A stretch of 64,000 nucleotides of DNA from NCBI RefSeq assembly GCF_003724155.1, contig NZ_RJJQ01000005.1, forward strand, positions 1 through 64,000. Reading direction: 5' to 3'. How positions within the stretch are numbered: position 1 is the stretch's first letter; each line of letters begins with the position of its first letter. The position numbers and the translations under genes are program-made. The notes under the pieces are model-generated. The model searched no databases. It saw only the letters and a list, made by a program, of their open reading frames with translations, and had not been told where the DNA came from. Shown here piece by piece: positions 8,047 through 17,262 of the stretch. The DNA is from Flexivirga caeni. Its GTDB lineage: Bacteria > Actinomycetota > Actinomycetes > Actinomycetales > Dermatophilaceae.

Positions 8047-9224
8047 CTGTCGGATCCGAAAAGGTCTCGGGTGTATACCTTTTCGGGTACGTCCGCGAGA
8101 TCTTCGGTGCGCCGGTTGGCGACGATCAGGTCGGATTCGCGCTTGAGTTCGTCGAGGTCATGGGTGACGCGGGAGCCGAAGAACTCCTCCTCGTCCAGCT
8201 CGGGCTCGTAGACGAGCACCTCGATGCCCTTGGCCTTGATGCGCTTCATGATGCCCTGCACGCTGCTGGCCCGGAAGTTGTCGGAGCCGGACTTCATGAT
8301 CAGCCGGTGAATGCCCACGACCTTCGGCTCGCGGGCCACGATGTCGGCCGCCACGAAGTCCTTGCGGGTGGTGTTGGCGGAGACGATCGCGCCGATGAGC
8401 GTCTGCGGCACGTCGGTGTAGTTGGCCAGCAGCTGCTTGGTGTCCTTGGGGAGGCAGTAGCCGCCGTACCCGAACGACGGGTTGTTGTAGTGCCTTCCGA
8501 TGCGCGGGTCGAGGCCGACGCCTTCGATGATCTGCCGGGTGTCGAGCCCGTGCAGCGAGGCGAAGGTGTCGAGTTCGTTGAAGTAGGCGACGCGCATCGC
8601 CAGGTAGGTGTTGGCGAAGAGCTTGATCGCCTCCGCTTCGGTCGACTCGGTGAGCAGCACCGGCACATCGGTATCCTCGGCGGCCTCGACGAGCAGGTCG
8701 GCGAAGCGCCGCGCGCGGTCACTCACTTCGCCCACGACGATGCGCGAGGGGTGCAGGTTGTCCCACAGTGCCCTGCCCTCGCGCAGGAACTCGGGGGAAA
8801 AGATGACGTTGCTGGTGCCGAGGCGTTTGCTGACATCCGCCGTGAAGCCGACCGGGATGGTCGACTTGATCACCATGGTCGCCGCCGGGTTCATCGCTGC
8901 GACGTCCGCGATCACGCCTTCGACCGTGGAGGTGTCGAAGTAGTTGGTCTCCGGGTCGTAGTTGGTCGGGGTGGCGATGACGACGAAGTCCGCCTCGTCA
9001 TACGCCTCGCGCTTGTCGAGCGTGAAGCGCAGCGAGAGGTCCGTGGTCGCCAGCTGAGCCTCGATCTCGGCGTCGGTGATCGGGCTACGCCCCTGCTGCA
9101 GCAGCGCGATCCGTTCGGCGTCGATGTCGAAGGCGACGACGTCGGCGACCGAGCCGAAGAGGACTGCCATGGACAGGCCGACATAACCGGTGCCGACGAC
9201 GGCGACCTTGGTGCGCGAAGACAT
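8043..9224 (-). CDS. UDP-glucose 6-dehydrogenase family protein
   Basis: A 393-residue nucleotide-sugar dehydrogenase. The N-terminal Rossmann fold has [14 protein letters not shown] and TPTNYD. The middle domain has the catalytic thiol in [15 protein letters not shown] and the Glu in [14 protein letters not shown]. The C-terminal UDP-binding domain carries [17 protein letters not shown]. The YFDTSTVE and [10 protein letters not shown] sequences match the Ugd/WbpA-like subgroup that oxidises UDP-glucose to UDP-glucuronate. The nearby GtrA, glycosyltransferase and LCP genes are consistent with a role in cell-surface polysaccharide, though specificity for UDP-Glc versus UDP-GlcNAc is not certain. 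Confidence 0.88.
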   Translation of the reverse strand: MSSRTKVAVVGTGYVGLSMAVLFGSVADVVAFDIDAERIALLQQGRSPITDAEIEAQLATTDLSLRFTLDKREAYDEADFVVIATPTNYDPETNYFDTSTVEGVIADVAAMNPAATMVIKSTIPVGFTADVSKRLGTSNVIFSPEFLREGRALWDNLHPSRIVVGEVSDRARRFADLLVEAAEDTDVPVLLTESTEAEAIKLFANTYLAMRVAYFNELDTFASLHGLDTRQIIEGVGLDPRIGRHYNNPSFGYGGYCLPKDTKQLLANYTDVPQTLIGAIVSANTTRKDFVAADIVAREPKVVGIHRLIMKSGSDNFRASSVQGIMKRIKAKGIEVLVYEPELDEEEFFGSRVTHDLDELKRESDLIVANRRTEDLADVPEKVYTRDLFGSDS

Positions 9225-9279
9225 GCGGCATACGCTACCGGCTGGCCGGAAAATCCCACTGCCGGAAGGCTGACATCAC

Positions 9280-10290
9280 ATGAAGTTCGGACTCTTCATC
9301 CCGCAGGGCTGGCGCTACGACCTGGTCGGCATCGACCCGGCGGATCACTGGTCGGTCATGAGCGACCTGGTGCGGTATGCAGATGCAACCCCTGCCTGGG
9401 AGTCGGTCTGGGTCTACGACCACTTCCACACCACGCCGCAGCCGTCCCAGGAGGCGACCCACGAGGCATGGTCGCTGATGGCCGGGTTCGCGGGCATCAC
9501 CTCGCGGGTGCGCCTCGGGCAGATGTGCACCTGCATGAGCTACCGCCAGCCGACCTATCTCGCCAAGGTTGCCGCGACCATCGACCACATCAGCGGCGGC
9601 CGCATCGAGATGGGGATCGGCGGCGGCTGGTACGAGCACGAATGGCGCGCCTATGGTTACGGATTCCCCTCTGCCGGCGAGCGATTGGGCCGGTTGCGGG
9701 AAGGCGTGGAGATCTTCCGGCAGGCCTGGACGACCGGCTCCGCGACGCTGGACGGGAAGTACTACCAGGTCGACGGCGCGCTCTGCTACCCGCAGCCGCT
9801 GCAGACCACCAGCCCGGCGAACCGGATCCCGCTCTGGGTCGCCGGCGGCGGCCCGAAGGTCACCTTGAAGATCGCCGCGCAGTATGCCGACTACACCAAC
9901 TACTTCGGGAACCCGGAGGAGTTCGCGGCGAAGACGGAGATCCTGCGCGGACACTGCCGGGACGTCGGGCGGGATTTCGAGGAGATCACCCTCACCGGCA
10001 ACACCAACGTGATCATCGCGGACAACCAGGCGGAGCTGGACGACAAGCTGGCTGCGGTGGCGGACCGGATGATCGCCGGAGGTATGACGCAGGCCGACGC
10101 TCAGACGCACGTGGAGCGTTCGCTGCGGGGACAGGCGACCGTGGGCACGGCCGAGCAGGTGGCCGAGGGGTTGCGCACGATGCGGGACGCCGGGCTGACC
10201 TACGCGATCACCTACTTCCCGGATGCGGCATACGACCGGTCGACGATCGAACGCTTCGAGCGTGAGATCATGCCGGAGATCGATCGGTGA
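9280..10290 (+). CDS. LLM-class F420-dependent oxidoreductase (TIGR03560-like)
   Basis: A 336-residue luciferase-like TIM-barrel protein. The start MKFGLFIPQGW, the SVWVYDHFHTTPQ segment, RVRLGQMCTCMSYRQPTYLAKVAATIDHISGGR and GIGGGWYEHEWRAYG are the standard signatures of F420-dependent class F enzymes. Such enzymes transfer hydride between F420 and an unknown organic substrate. The organism makes F420, since fbiA and fbiB are in the same window. The gene is separated by 34 nt from a downstream acyl-CoA dehydrogenase and may be co-transcribed with it. The substrate cannot be told from sequence. Confidence 0.88.
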   Translation: MKFGLFIPQGWRYDLVGIDPADHWSVMSDLVRYADATPAWESVWVYDHFHTTPQPSQEATHEAWSLMAGFAGITSRVRLGQMCTCMSYRQPTYLAKVAATIDHISGGRIEMGIGGGWYEHEWRAYGYGFPSAGERLGRLREGVEIFRQAWTTGSATLDGKYYQVDGALCYPQPLQTTSPANRIPLWVAGGGPKVTLKIAAQYADYTNYFGNPEEFAAKTEILRGHCRDVGRDFEEITLTGNTNVIIADNQAELDDKLAAVADRMIAGGMTQADAQTHVERSLRGQATVGTAEQVAEGLRTMRDAGLTYAITYFPDAAYDRSTIERFEREIMPEIDR

Positions 10291-10324
10291 GCCAGACCGT
10301 AACTGATGAGCAGGAGCTTCAGCC

Positions 10325-11494
10325 GTGAGTTCTGACAGCGAATTCGACCTTTTCAGGACGTCCGAGGACCACGAGGCGCTGCGCGAAGCAGTGCGCGCTG
10401 TGGCCGAGGACAAGATCGCGCCGCACGCGGCGGAAGTGGACGAGAAGAGCGAGTTCCCGCGCGCCGCGCTGGAGGCACTCGTCGCGTCCGACTTCCACGC
10501 ACCACACATCGCCGAGGAGTATGACGGGGTCGGCGCCGACGCGCTGGCGACCTGCATCGTAATCGAGGAGATCGCCCGGGTCGACGCATCGGCGTCACTG
10601 ATCCCGGCGGTCAACAAGCTCGGCTCGATGCCGGTGATCCTGGCGGCGAACGACGACATCAAGCGCACCTACCTGCCGCCGGTCGCCCGCGGCGAGGCGA
10701 TGTTCTCCTACGGCTTGTCCGAGCGAGAGGCCGGCTCGGACACTGCGTCGATGAAGTGCCGCGCCATCCAGGACGGCGACGACTTCGTGCTCAACGGCCA
10801 GAAGTCGTGGATCACCAACGCGGGGGAGTCGCAGTTCTACACCGTGCTCGCGGTGACCGACCCGGACGGCGAGCGCGGCCGCAACATCAGCGCCTTCGTC
10901 GTCGAGAAGTCCGACGAGGGTTTCGGGTTCGGCGAGAAGGAGCGCAAGCTCGGCATCAAGGGTTCGCCGACGCGTGAGCTGCACTTCGACCATTGCCGCA
11001 TCCCGGGTGACCGGATGTTCGGCGAGCGCGGCGACGGGCTCAAGATCGCGCTGCGCACGCTCGACCACACCCGAGTGACCATCGGTGCGCAGGCGGTCGG
11101 CATCGCGCAGGGTGCGCTCGACTACGCGCTCGGCTACGTCAAGGAACGCAAGCAGTTCGGCAAGGCGATCGCGGAGTTCCAGGGTCTGCAGTTCATGCTC
11201 GCCGACATGGCGATGAAGCTCGAGGCGGCACGGCAGATGGTGTATGTCGCAGCGGCCAAGTCCGAGCGGGGCGACGCCGACCTGTCCTTCTTCGGCGCGG
11301 CCGCGAAGTGTTTCGCCTCCGACGTCGCGATGGAGGTCACCACTGACGCCGTGCAGCTGCTCGGCGGTGCCGGCTATGTCAAGGACCACCCGGTCGAGCG
11401 GATGATGCGCGACGCCAAGATCACTCAGATCTACGAGGGCACCAACCAGATCCAGCGGCTGGTGATGGCGCGCCAGCTACTCAAGCGCAAGTAG
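10325..11494 (+). CDS. Acyl-CoA dehydrogenase (FadE25-like)
   Basis: A 389-residue flavoenzyme of the medium/short-chain acyl-CoA dehydrogenase type. FAD- and substrate-contact segments are present: SYGLSEREAGSDTASM, the QKSWITNAG loop, RVTIGAQAVGIAQGALDYA and QLLGGAGYVKDHPVERMMRD. The catalytic base is Glu371 in QIYEGTNQIQR. In mycobacteria the homologous gene fadE25 (Rv3274c) also follows purE, so this is the syntenic copy. Translation starts at GTG 10325, preceded by GCAGGAG about 10 nt upstream. Confidence 0.94.
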   Translation: MSSDSEFDLFRTSEDHEALREAVRAVAEDKIAPHAAEVDEKSEFPRAALEALVASDFHAPHIAEEYDGVGADALATCIVIEEIARVDASASLIPAVNKLGSMPVILAANDDIKRTYLPPVARGEAMFSYGLSEREAGSDTASMKCRAIQDGDDFVLNGQKSWITNAGESQFYTVLAVTDPDGERGRNISAFVVEKSDEGFGFGEKERKLGIKGSPTRELHFDHCRIPGDRMFGERGDGLKIALRTLDHTRVTIGAQAVGIAQGALDYALGYVKERKQFGKAIAEFQGLQFMLADMAMKLEAARQMVYVAAAKSERGDADLSFFGAAAKCFASDVAMEVTTDAVQLLGGAGYVKDHPVERMMRDAKITQIYEGTNQIQRLVMARQLLKRK

Positions 11495-11601
11495 CGGCTG
11501 TCCGGGCGGCGTGGGCGATGGCGGACTGCGTATGCCGGCGCGGTGTTCTCTCCCGCTGCCCGCGCATGCGTTGTGCATGAATCCGGTCTATGGTGAAACG
11601 T

Positions 11602-11832
11602 ATGGTCGGAGAAATCGTGCAGGTGCGCGATGTGCCCACCGAGGACGTCACGGAGTTGCGGACGCGGGCGGCGGCGCGTGGAGTGTCGCTGTCGCAATAC
11701 TTGCGCGAGCTCATCCACGACGAGGTGTCTCGGCCGGCGATGGTCGATGTCGTTGATCGCATCGCCGCGCGTACCCCGATCGAAGTCGGCAGCAACGACG
11801 TGCGTGCGCACATCGCTGACGGTCGACGGTGA
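11602..11832 (+). CDS. VapB/FitA-like antitoxin
   Basis: A 76-residue protein with an N-terminal ribbon-helix-helix type domain (IVQVRDVPTEDVTELRTRAAARGVSLSQYLRELI) followed by a short tail that would wrap the toxin. Its stop overlaps the start of the PIN-domain gene (GTGA), the classic toxin-antitoxin layout. ATG 11602 is preferred over ATG 11590 because TATGGT (11589-11594) sits 7 nt upstream of 11602, so the transcript is probably leaderless. As antitoxin it is expected to bind the toxin and repress the operon. Confidence 0.85.
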   Translation: MVGEIVQVRDVPTEDVTELRTRAAARGVSLSQYLRELIHDEVSRPAMVDVVDRIAARTPIEVGSNDVRAHIADGRR

Positions 11833-12233
11833 CCGTTGTCGACGCGTCGATCGTCGTCCGGCTGCTGCAGGCCAGGGCCGCCGATCAGGGTTTGCGCGCA
11901 CGGTTCGCTCGCGAGCGTCGGCTCCATGCGCCGGCGCTTGTCGATGCCGAGGTCACCTCAGCTTTCCGCGGGCTGCTGCTGTCCAGCAGGAGTTACGCGA
12001 TCACGTCCAGCCGCGCAGCAGACATCCTGGAGGACTACGCCGACCTCCCGCTGGTGCGTCATCCGATGCTGCCGCTGCAGGCCAGAGTGCTGAAGTTGCG
12101 TGACCATTTCACGGCACACGACGCGTTCTATGTTGCCCTTGCCGAAGCACTGGACTTGCCACTGCTGACCGACGATCGGAAGTTTGCCGGTGCTCCTGGA
12201 CATCACGCGACCATCGAGACGTGGCAGCGGTGA
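11829..12233 (+). CDS. VapC-like PIN-domain ribonuclease toxin
   Basis: A 134-residue PIN-domain protein. The expected acidic cluster is visible: D5 (VVDASIVV), E41 region (ALVDAEVTSAF), D119 region (HDAFYVALAEAL) and D137-type residues (LLTDDRKF). These coordinate Mg2+ for RNA cleavage, typically of tRNA or rRNA. It starts at GTG overlapping the antitoxin stop. The closest recognisable subgroup is type II VapC of actinobacteria. The downstream region is a decayed gene, so the pair lies in an accessory pocket between conserved genes. Confidence 0.88.
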   Translation: MTVVDASIVVRLLQARAADQGLRARFARERRLHAPALVDAEVTSAFRGLLLSSRSYAITSSRAADILEDYADLPLVRHPMLPLQARVLKLRDHFTAHDAFYVALAEALDLPLLTDDRKFAGAPGHHATIETWQR

Positions 12234-12249
12234 GCTTACGTCGGGCGCC

Positions 12250-12792
12250 GTGACGGAACTCGTGTGCGGCATACCGACTCCGGAGTGGGCGCAAGAGCGG
12301 TGGCCAGGCTGATTCGCGCCCGCGCAGTTGCCGTTCGTTGTCGACGCGTTGAGCGACTCGCAGCGGGCCGCGCTTCCGGCGCCTCTGGCTCACCCGGGGT
12401 GAATTCGACGGACTACCAACGGCATTGGGGCGTCAGTTGGTTTCCGCTCAGCGTGGCGAACACGAGGTTTGGGTGCACGGGCCCCGTGGCGGATTCGGGC
12501 CGTGGTGGGCCGAGGCGCTCGATGGCCGCCTCGATCCGATCGCCGAGTTCATCGAGCGCGACCGCGATCCGAGTCGCCACGCGGAAGTGAGCGAGGCGAC
12601 CTGGGAAGGGGCTGGCGCCATACTCCCAGGGGCGCACGAACTGGCAGGCACGTTCGCCGAGAAGTCCGGCCCGAACTGCTTCGGCACCGTGATGGCGGCG
12701 GCCGGGGCGGAGGGCGCGACAGCGACGGCGTGGTCCAGCGGCAGACCCGCGAACCCGGCTGGCGGCTGAGCCGGCACCGGATCCTGACGTAA
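12250..12792 (+). pseudogene. Decayed conserved hypothetical gene
   Basis: A coherent protein can be read only by joining frames. GTG 12250 gives LVCGIPTPEWAQERWPG, a TGA at 12310, then FAPAQLPFVVDALSDSQRA... to a second TGA at 12400. A +1 shift at 12401 restores EFDGLPTALGRQLVSAQ and GEHEVWVHGPRGGFGPWWAEALDG through to SGPNCFGTVMAAAG. A further shift near 12733 gives VQRQTREPGW to a TAA at 12792. The sequence resembles an uncharacterised actinobacterial protein whose family I cannot name. Two stops plus two shifts mean it is not translated as one product. Confidence 0.6.
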
Positions 12793-12793
12793 A

Positions 12794-12819
12794 CCTCGAC
12801 CGTCGAGGGTTGCGTACGC
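12794..12819 (-). repeat. Dispersed intergenic repeat, family CCCTCGACSGTCG
   Basis: On the minus strand this reads GCGTACGCAACCCTCGACGG and continues TCGAGG. The same words occur as tandem pairs at 35329-35408 and 53285-53362. This single copy lies in the gap between the decayed gene and the LCP gene. Confidence 0.6.
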
Positions 12820-12861
12820 CCGGGGCGGCCCGCGGGGGCGGATCGAGCGGACCCCGAACGG

Positions 12862-12906
12862 ATCGAGAGGACCCAAAATCCGGTGCGGATTTCGGGTCCC
12901 CTCGAT
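12862..12906 (-). terminator. Long hairpin downstream of the LCP gene
   Basis: Two 21-nt arms beginning ATCGAG and ending AATCCG flank a 3-nt loop. As minus-strand RNA the stem is fully paired, with 2 G-U pairs among 21, so it suits termination of the minus-strand LCP gene whose stop is 38 nt away. As plus-strand RNA the same two positions are A-C mismatches. The ATCGAG[AC]GG and CCTCTCGATG words in and around it recur near 31922-31990. Confidence 0.6.
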
Positions 12907-12943
12907 GCGGTGTGGGTCCTCTCGATGAAGAGAGGTGGGAGCG

Positions 12944-14155
12944 TCAGTCGCCCGCGGGCGCGGTGACCGGCCGGTCGTTCCGCAGGTCGTCGAAGAGCTG
13001 GGTGGCGCGTGTCTTGTCCCACTCCACCGTCGACTGGCCGTCGACGAAGTAGTTGGGGTTGGCGACGGGCACCTGCACCGAGACGCCGTTGGTGGTGATG
13101 CCCTTGAGAGTCCACATGATCTTCAGCGCGCGAATGGGCGACATACCCTTGTCGACCGCGAGACCCTGGGCTGCCGAGTCGCCGATGCTCTTCAGCCGCC
13201 ACGGCACCAGCACGTTGGAGGGCGAGGCGATCTTCTTCATCAGCGCCGCCAGGAACTCCCGCTGGTGCTCCGCGCGGGCGAGATCGCCCAGGGCGAAGGC
13301 GTGCCGCGATCGCACGTAGCCGAGCGCGTTGTGACCGTTGAGGTTCTGGCAGCCCTTCTTGAGGTCGATGTGCGCGTAGGAATCCTTGACGTTCTTGGGA
13401 ATGCACATCCGCACCCCGCCGACGGCGTTGACGACACCGGCAAACCCGCCGAAGCCGATCTCCAGGTAGTTGTCGATCCGCAGCCCGGTTGCCTGCTCGA
13501 CCGTCTGGATCAGCAGCTTGGGCCCGCCATAGGTGAACGCCGAGTTGATCTTGCCATGGCCGTGCCCGGGGATCGACACCCACGTATCGCGCTGGACACT
13601 CACCAGGACGGGCTTTCCACTGCCCTGGTGCAAGATCATGATCGAGTCGGTATGCGGGGCGCCGGCGGACACGTTGCTGCCGCCGGTGCCGAGGGCTCGG
13701 CCCTCGGCCGAGGTCAGACCGGCGCGTGAATCCGAGCCGACGAGAAGGGTGTTCGTGCCCTTGCCGGCCGACGGACGGTTGCCCGTCGGGAACGCGTCGA
13801 CCTTGGCTACCTTGCCCCAGGCGGACAGCCCGGCCCAGACCAGCAGCCCGGCCCAGATGGCCACGATCACCACGAGAACCACCAGCACCCGCAGCCAGGT
13901 CCGCTTCCGGCGCCGCGGTCGTGCGGGCATCGGGCGCGCGCCCGGCTGTGGCCCGCGGGGTCCGGGACCTCCCGGTCCGCGGTCCTGCGGGTAACTCCGT
14001 TGGCCGGCCGGCATCACCCGGGTGGAGTCCCCGCCGTATGCCGGGCGGACCGGGATCTGCTGCGGCTCCTCCGCGGGGCGGCGGCGCGGGGCACGGCGCG
14101 GCGCGCCGGCACCCCTGCGGGTGTCGATCGTGATCGGCTCGTCGTCCTCGGGCAT
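12944..14155 (-). CDS. LytR-CpsA-Psr (LCP) family cell-wall glycopolymer ligase
   Basis: A 403-residue protein. A Pro/Arg-rich cytoplasmic N-terminus (1-85) leads into one helix (~87-108), then the LCP domain. Landmarks are TNTLLVGSDSRAGL, HTDSIMILH, the phosphate-binding VLVSVQRDTWVSIPGHGHGKINSAFTYG (Asp and Arg) and GYVRSRHAFALGDLARAEHQREFL. Such enzymes attach glycopolymers such as teichoic acid or arabinogalactan to peptidoglycan from lipid-linked donors. ATG 14155 is chosen because TACCCT lies 6 nt upstream on the minus strand; a longer frame extends into the divergent gene. It is divergent from a family 2 glycosyltransferase, and a long hairpin follows it. Confidence 0.92.
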   Translation of the reverse strand: MPEDDEPITIDTRRGAGAPRRAPRRRPAEEPQQIPVRPAYGGDSTRVMPAGQRSYPQDRGPGGPGPRGPQPGARPMPARPRRRKRTWLRVLVVLVVIVAIWAGLLVWAGLSAWGKVAKVDAFPTGNRPSAGKGTNTLLVGSDSRAGLTSAEGRALGTGGSNVSAGAPHTDSIMILHQGSGKPVLVSVQRDTWVSIPGHGHGKINSAFTYGGPKLLIQTVEQATGLRIDNYLEIGFGGFAGVVNAVGGVRMCIPKNVKDSYAHIDLKKGCQNLNGHNALGYVRSRHAFALGDLARAEHQREFLAALMKKIASPSNVLVPWRLKSIGDSAAQGLAVDKGMSPIRALKIMWTLKGITTNGVSVQVPVANPNYFVDGQSTVEWDKTRATQLFDDLRNDRPVTAPAGD

Positions 14156-14204
14156 CGCACGAGGGTAACCCGCAGCACTGAGGACGCCGTGTAACCTGCC
14201 ACGC

Positions 14205-15200
14205 GTGCCAGCACCCGACTCGCAACCGACCGACGGCATTTCGGTGATCATGCCGATCCTCAACGAGGAACGGCACCTGGCAGAGTCGGTGACTGCGATC
14301 CTGGCGCAGGACGTGCCCTGCCCGATCGAGGTGGTGCTCGCGCTGGGCCCGTCCAGCGACGCCACGGACGTCGTCGCCGAAGCGCTCCACCACGCCGACT
14401 CGCGCGTGCGGCTCGTCCGGAACCCGAGCGGGCGCACCCCTGACGCGCTCAATGCTGCGATCGCGGCCTCGTCATACGACGTCATCGCCCGCGTCGACGG
14501 CCACGGCATCCTGTCCGACGGCTACCTCGCGACCGCGCTGCGGACGCTTGAGGACACCGGCGCCGCCAATGTCGGCGGCATCATGGACGCCGAGGGCACC
14601 ACCGACTTCGAGCGCGCGGTCGCCGTGGCGATGAAGTCGAAACTGGGGGTCGGCGGCGCGAAGTTCAAGCTGGGCGGCGCCGCCGGACCGGCCGAGACCG
14701 TCTATCTCGGGGTCTTCCGGCGCTCGTGGCTGGACCGGGTGGGTGGGTATGACGCCCGGTTCACCCGGGCACAGGACTGGGAGATGAACTTCCGCATCTG
14801 CGCGGCGGGCGGGCTGGTGTGGTTCACGCCGGACCTGACCGTGACCTACCGGCCGCGCGGATCGGTGCGTGCGCTGGCCCGGCAATACCGGCAGTACGGC
14901 CAGTGGCGTCGTGTCGTCGCGCGCCGGCACCCGGGCTCGATCAGCGCGCGCTACCTCGCTCCACCCGCAGCCGTCGCGGCGATCGCCGTCGGCACGGTCG
15001 GCGGCTTCGTCTGGCGGCCGCTCTGGGTCATCCCCGCCGGGTATGCAGGGGCGGTCACCATCGGCGGCCTCGCGATCTCCGCCGGCTCGCCGCCGGCCGT
15101 GCGGTTGCGGGTGCCCGCAGTGCTCGCCACGATGCACCTCACCTGGGGATTCGGCTTCCTGACCAGCCGGATCCGGATCGCGGACGGGCCCAGCGACTGA
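14205..15200 (+). CDS. Family 2 glycosyltransferase with C-terminal membrane segments
   Basis: A 331-residue GT-A fold enzyme. It begins with GISVIMPILNEERHLAESVTAI, has the metal-binding region ARVDGHGILSDGYL in place of a DxD, and VYLGVFRRSWLDRVGGYDARFTRAQDWEMNFRI, the acceptor/base region (EDxE/QDWE type). Two hydrophobic segments at ~245-305 suggest membrane attachment. It probably transfers a sugar from a nucleotide donor to a lipid-linked or polymer acceptor in envelope synthesis. TAACCT (14192-14197) lies 7 nt before GTG 14205. A hairpin overlaps the stop codon. Confidence 0.9.
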   Translation: MPAPDSQPTDGISVIMPILNEERHLAESVTAILAQDVPCPIEVVLALGPSSDATDVVAEALHHADSRVRLVRNPSGRTPDALNAAIAASSYDVIARVDGHGILSDGYLATALRTLEDTGAANVGGIMDAEGTTDFERAVAVAMKSKLGVGGAKFKLGGAAGPAETVYLGVFRRSWLDRVGGYDARFTRAQDWEMNFRICAAGGLVWFTPDLTVTYRPRGSVRALARQYRQYGQWRRVVARRHPGSISARYLAPPAAVAAIAVGTVGGFVWRPLWVIPAGYAGAVTIGGLAISAGSPPAVRLRVPAVLATMHLTWGFGFLTSRIRIADGPSD

Positions 15201-15223
15201 ACTGAGCTCTCGGCTCAGTTCAG
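15197..15223. terminator. Bidirectional hairpin overlapping two convergent stop codons
   Basis: CTGAACTGAG, a 7-nt loop and CTCAGTTCAG form a perfect 10-bp stem. It contains the TGA of the glycosyltransferase on one strand and that of the CoA-transferase B subunit on the other. No U tract follows. Confidence 0.65.
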
Positions 15224-15841
15224 CGGTGCGCCGGTGGTGGCGCGTACTTCGTCCTCGGTGACATCGGGTGCGGTCTCGATGAGTGCGAGGCCGGCGGGGG
15301 TGACGTCGATGACTGCGAGGTCGGTGATGATGCGCTGCACGACTCGCTGACCGGTGAGGGGGAGGGTGCATTCGGGCAGGATCTTCGGCGAGCCGTCCCG
15401 GGCGACGTGTTCCATCAGCACGATGACCTTCTTCGCGCCGTGGACCAGGTCCATCGCGCCGCCCATGCCCTTGATCATCTTGCCGGGGATGGTCCAGTTG
15501 GCGATGTCGCCGGTCGCGGAGACCTGCATCGCGCCCAGGATCGCGGCGTCGATCTTGCCGCCGCGGATCATCCCGAAACTCGTCGCGGAGTCGAAGATCG
15601 ACGCGCCGGGGCGCAGCGTGACGGTCTCCTTGCCGGCGTTGATCAGGTCGGGGTCGACGGCGTCCGCGGTCGGGTACGCGCCGAGGCCGAGCAGGCCGTT
15701 CTCGGACTGCAGCACCAGCTCGACGTCGTCGGGCACGTAGTTGGGCACGAGTGTCGGCAGGCCGATGCCCAGGTTGACGTAGTCGCCGTCGGACAGCTCC
15801 GCGGCTGCCCGGGCGGCCATCTGGCTGCGGGTGAGCGCCAT
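15215..15841 (-). CDS. scoB: 3-oxoacid CoA-transferase, subunit B
   Basis: A 208-residue type I CoA-transferase beta subunit. The catalytic glutamate is E47 in [39 protein letters not shown] and [18 protein letters not shown] are typical of ScoB/AtoA. With subunit A it moves CoA from succinyl-CoA to a 3-oxoacid such as acetoacetate, feeding ketone or fatty-acid degradation. Its ATG overlaps the stop of subunit A (ATGA), so the two subunits are co-translated. Confidence 0.94.
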   Translation of the reverse strand: MALTRSQMAARAAAELSDGDYVNLGIGLPTLVPNYVPDDVELVLQSENGLLGLGAYPTADAVDPDLINAGKETVTLRPGASIFDSATSFGMIRGGKIDAAILGAMQVSATGDIANWTIPGKMIKGMGGAMDLVHGAKKVIVLMEHVARDGSPKILPECTLPLTGQRVVQRIITDLAVIDVTPAGLALIETAPDVTEDEVRATTGAPLN

Positions 15842-16614
15842 CAGCTCGCCTCCCTCGTCGTGGTCTTCTCGATGCGTTTGTCGGTCGCCTGCTCGGGGGT
15901 CAATGCGACGACGCGGTGCACGTAGATGCCCGGTAGGTGGATCTGGTCGGGGTCCAGCTCGCCGGGTTCGACGAGCTCTTCGACCTCGGCGATGGTGACC
16001 TTGCCGGACATGGCGCACAACGGGTTGAAGTTGCGGGCGCTGGAGTGGAAGACCAGGTTGCCGTGCCGGTCGCCTTTCGCCGCGCGGACCAGGGCGTAGT
16101 CGGCGACGATCGCCTCCTCGAGAACGTAGGGTTTGGTGGTGCCGCCGAAGTCGAACTCGCGGGTCTGTTTCTCCGGCGACGCCAGCTGCACGGAACCGTC
16201 CTCGGCATACCGCCACGGCATCCCGCCGTCGGCGATCTGGGTGCCGACCCCGGTGGCGGTGTAGAAGGCCGGGATCCCGGCGCCGCCGGCGCGCAGCTTC
16301 TCGGCAAGGGTGCCCTGCGGGGTGAGTTCGACTTCGAGCTCGCCGTCCAGGTATTGCCGGGCGAACTCCTTGTTCTCCCCGACGTATGACGCGACGATCC
16401 GCCGGATCCGCTTGTCCTGCAACAGGATGCCCAGCCCCCAGTCATCGACGCCGCAGTTGTTGGAGATGACCTCCAGGTCGGTTGCCGAACCCTGGTGCAG
16501 GGCCTGGATCAGCACGGTGGGGATCCCGCACAACCCGAACCCGCCGACCGCGAGTGACGCACCGGAAGGGATGTCGGCGACGGCCTGCGCCGCCGAAGAG
16601 ACGACTTTGTCCAT
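15841..16614 (-). CDS. scoA: 3-oxoacid CoA-transferase, subunit A
   Basis: A 257-residue alpha subunit. The CoA-binding glycine loop is [18 protein letters not shown], followed by [36 protein letters not shown] and [22 protein letters not shown]. It pairs with the adjacent subunit B. The gene lies 10 nt downstream of a TIGR03089-like acyl-CoA-synthetase-related gene on the same strand, so all three may form one operon. Confidence 0.94.
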   Translation of the reverse strand: MDKVVSSAAQAVADIPSGASLAVGGFGLCGIPTVLIQALHQGSATDLEVISNNCGVDDWGLGILLQDKRIRRIVASYVGENKEFARQYLDGELEVELTPQGTLAEKLRAGGAGIPAFYTATGVGTQIADGGMPWRYAEDGSVQLASPEKQTREFDFGGTTKPYVLEEAIVADYALVRAAKGDRHGNLVFHSSARNFNPLCAMSGKVTIAEVEELVEPGELDPDQIHLPGIYVHRVVALTPEQATDKRIEKTTTREAS

Positions 16615-16624
16615 GTGACGGAGG

Positions 16625-17221
16625 CTACAAGACGATGTTTACAGCCTCGGCAGCGCGCACGGCATCACGTGCCTGCGCGTCGGCACCGCGCACGACCAGC
16701 ACAGAGCAGCCGTGCCCGATCAGCCCGGCGGTGAGGGCAGCTATCTGGTCGGCGGTCTGGTCGCCGAGCAGCACCCGCGACTCGGCGGGCAGGTCGGCCG
16801 GGAGTTGCGCGGCCCCGGTGGGTTCAGGTCCTGCCGGCGGTGGCATCGCGTCCGACATCGCCTGCAGCGGACTGCGCGCCAGGGCTGCGGCGGGCTCGGC
16901 CAGGTCTGCGGCATCGGGCTGGCCGACGAGCCCCACCACCGCGTCGGCATCGGTGCCGGGGATGACCGAGAGACCGCGTGTCCAGGCGGCCAGCGACCAG
17001 TAGATCGCGCGCCAGTGATCGCCCGGGATGGTCAGGCCCAGCACATCGCCGGGTGCGAGCGCCATCTCCAGATCGAGCCAGTTCGCCGCCTTGGCAACCC
17101 AATTGGCAAGGGTCTTGCCCGACAGGTCGATGCGTTCGCCGCTGTGCGCGTCATACCAGGTGAGCCGGGGGCGGGACAGATCGCCGGAAAGAAGCGCGGC
17201 GCGCAGCTCGTCGGAGTTCAC
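16625..17221 (-). CDS. TIGR03089-like protein, related to acyl-CoA synthetase N-termini
   Basis: A 198-residue protein. RPRLTWYDAHSGERIDLSGKTLANWVAKAANWL, PGDVLGLTIPGDHWRAIYWSLAAWTRGLSVIPG resembles the first third of an AMP-forming acyl-CoA synthetase, but the ATP loop and the rest of the enzyme are absent. This is the size and layout of TIGR03089, an actinobacterial family of unknown function. GTG 17221 is chosen because TAGGCT lies 7 nt upstream on the minus strand. It is divergent from the next gene, with only 41 bp between starts, so both promoters are packed into that gap. Confidence 0.75.
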   Translation of the reverse strand: MNSDELRAALLSGDLSRPRLTWYDAHSGERIDLSGKTLANWVAKAANWLDLEMALAPGDVLGLTIPGDHWRAIYWSLAAWTRGLSVIPGTDADAVVGLVGQPDAADLAEPAAALARSPLQAMSDAMPPPAGPEPTGAAQLPADLPAESRVLLGDQTADQIAALTAGLIGHGCSVLVVRGADAQARDAVRAAEAVNIVL

Positions 17222-17262
17222 GCTGGCGAGCCTAGACGCGGCCGAGAGGTTAGAGTCGAAGG

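Noticed and set aside
8160-10265. A 701-codon plus-strand frame over the UDP-glucose dehydrogenase and oxidoreductase genes
   Set aside because: It covers two genes with intact catalytic motifs in other frames; its own translation shows no family.
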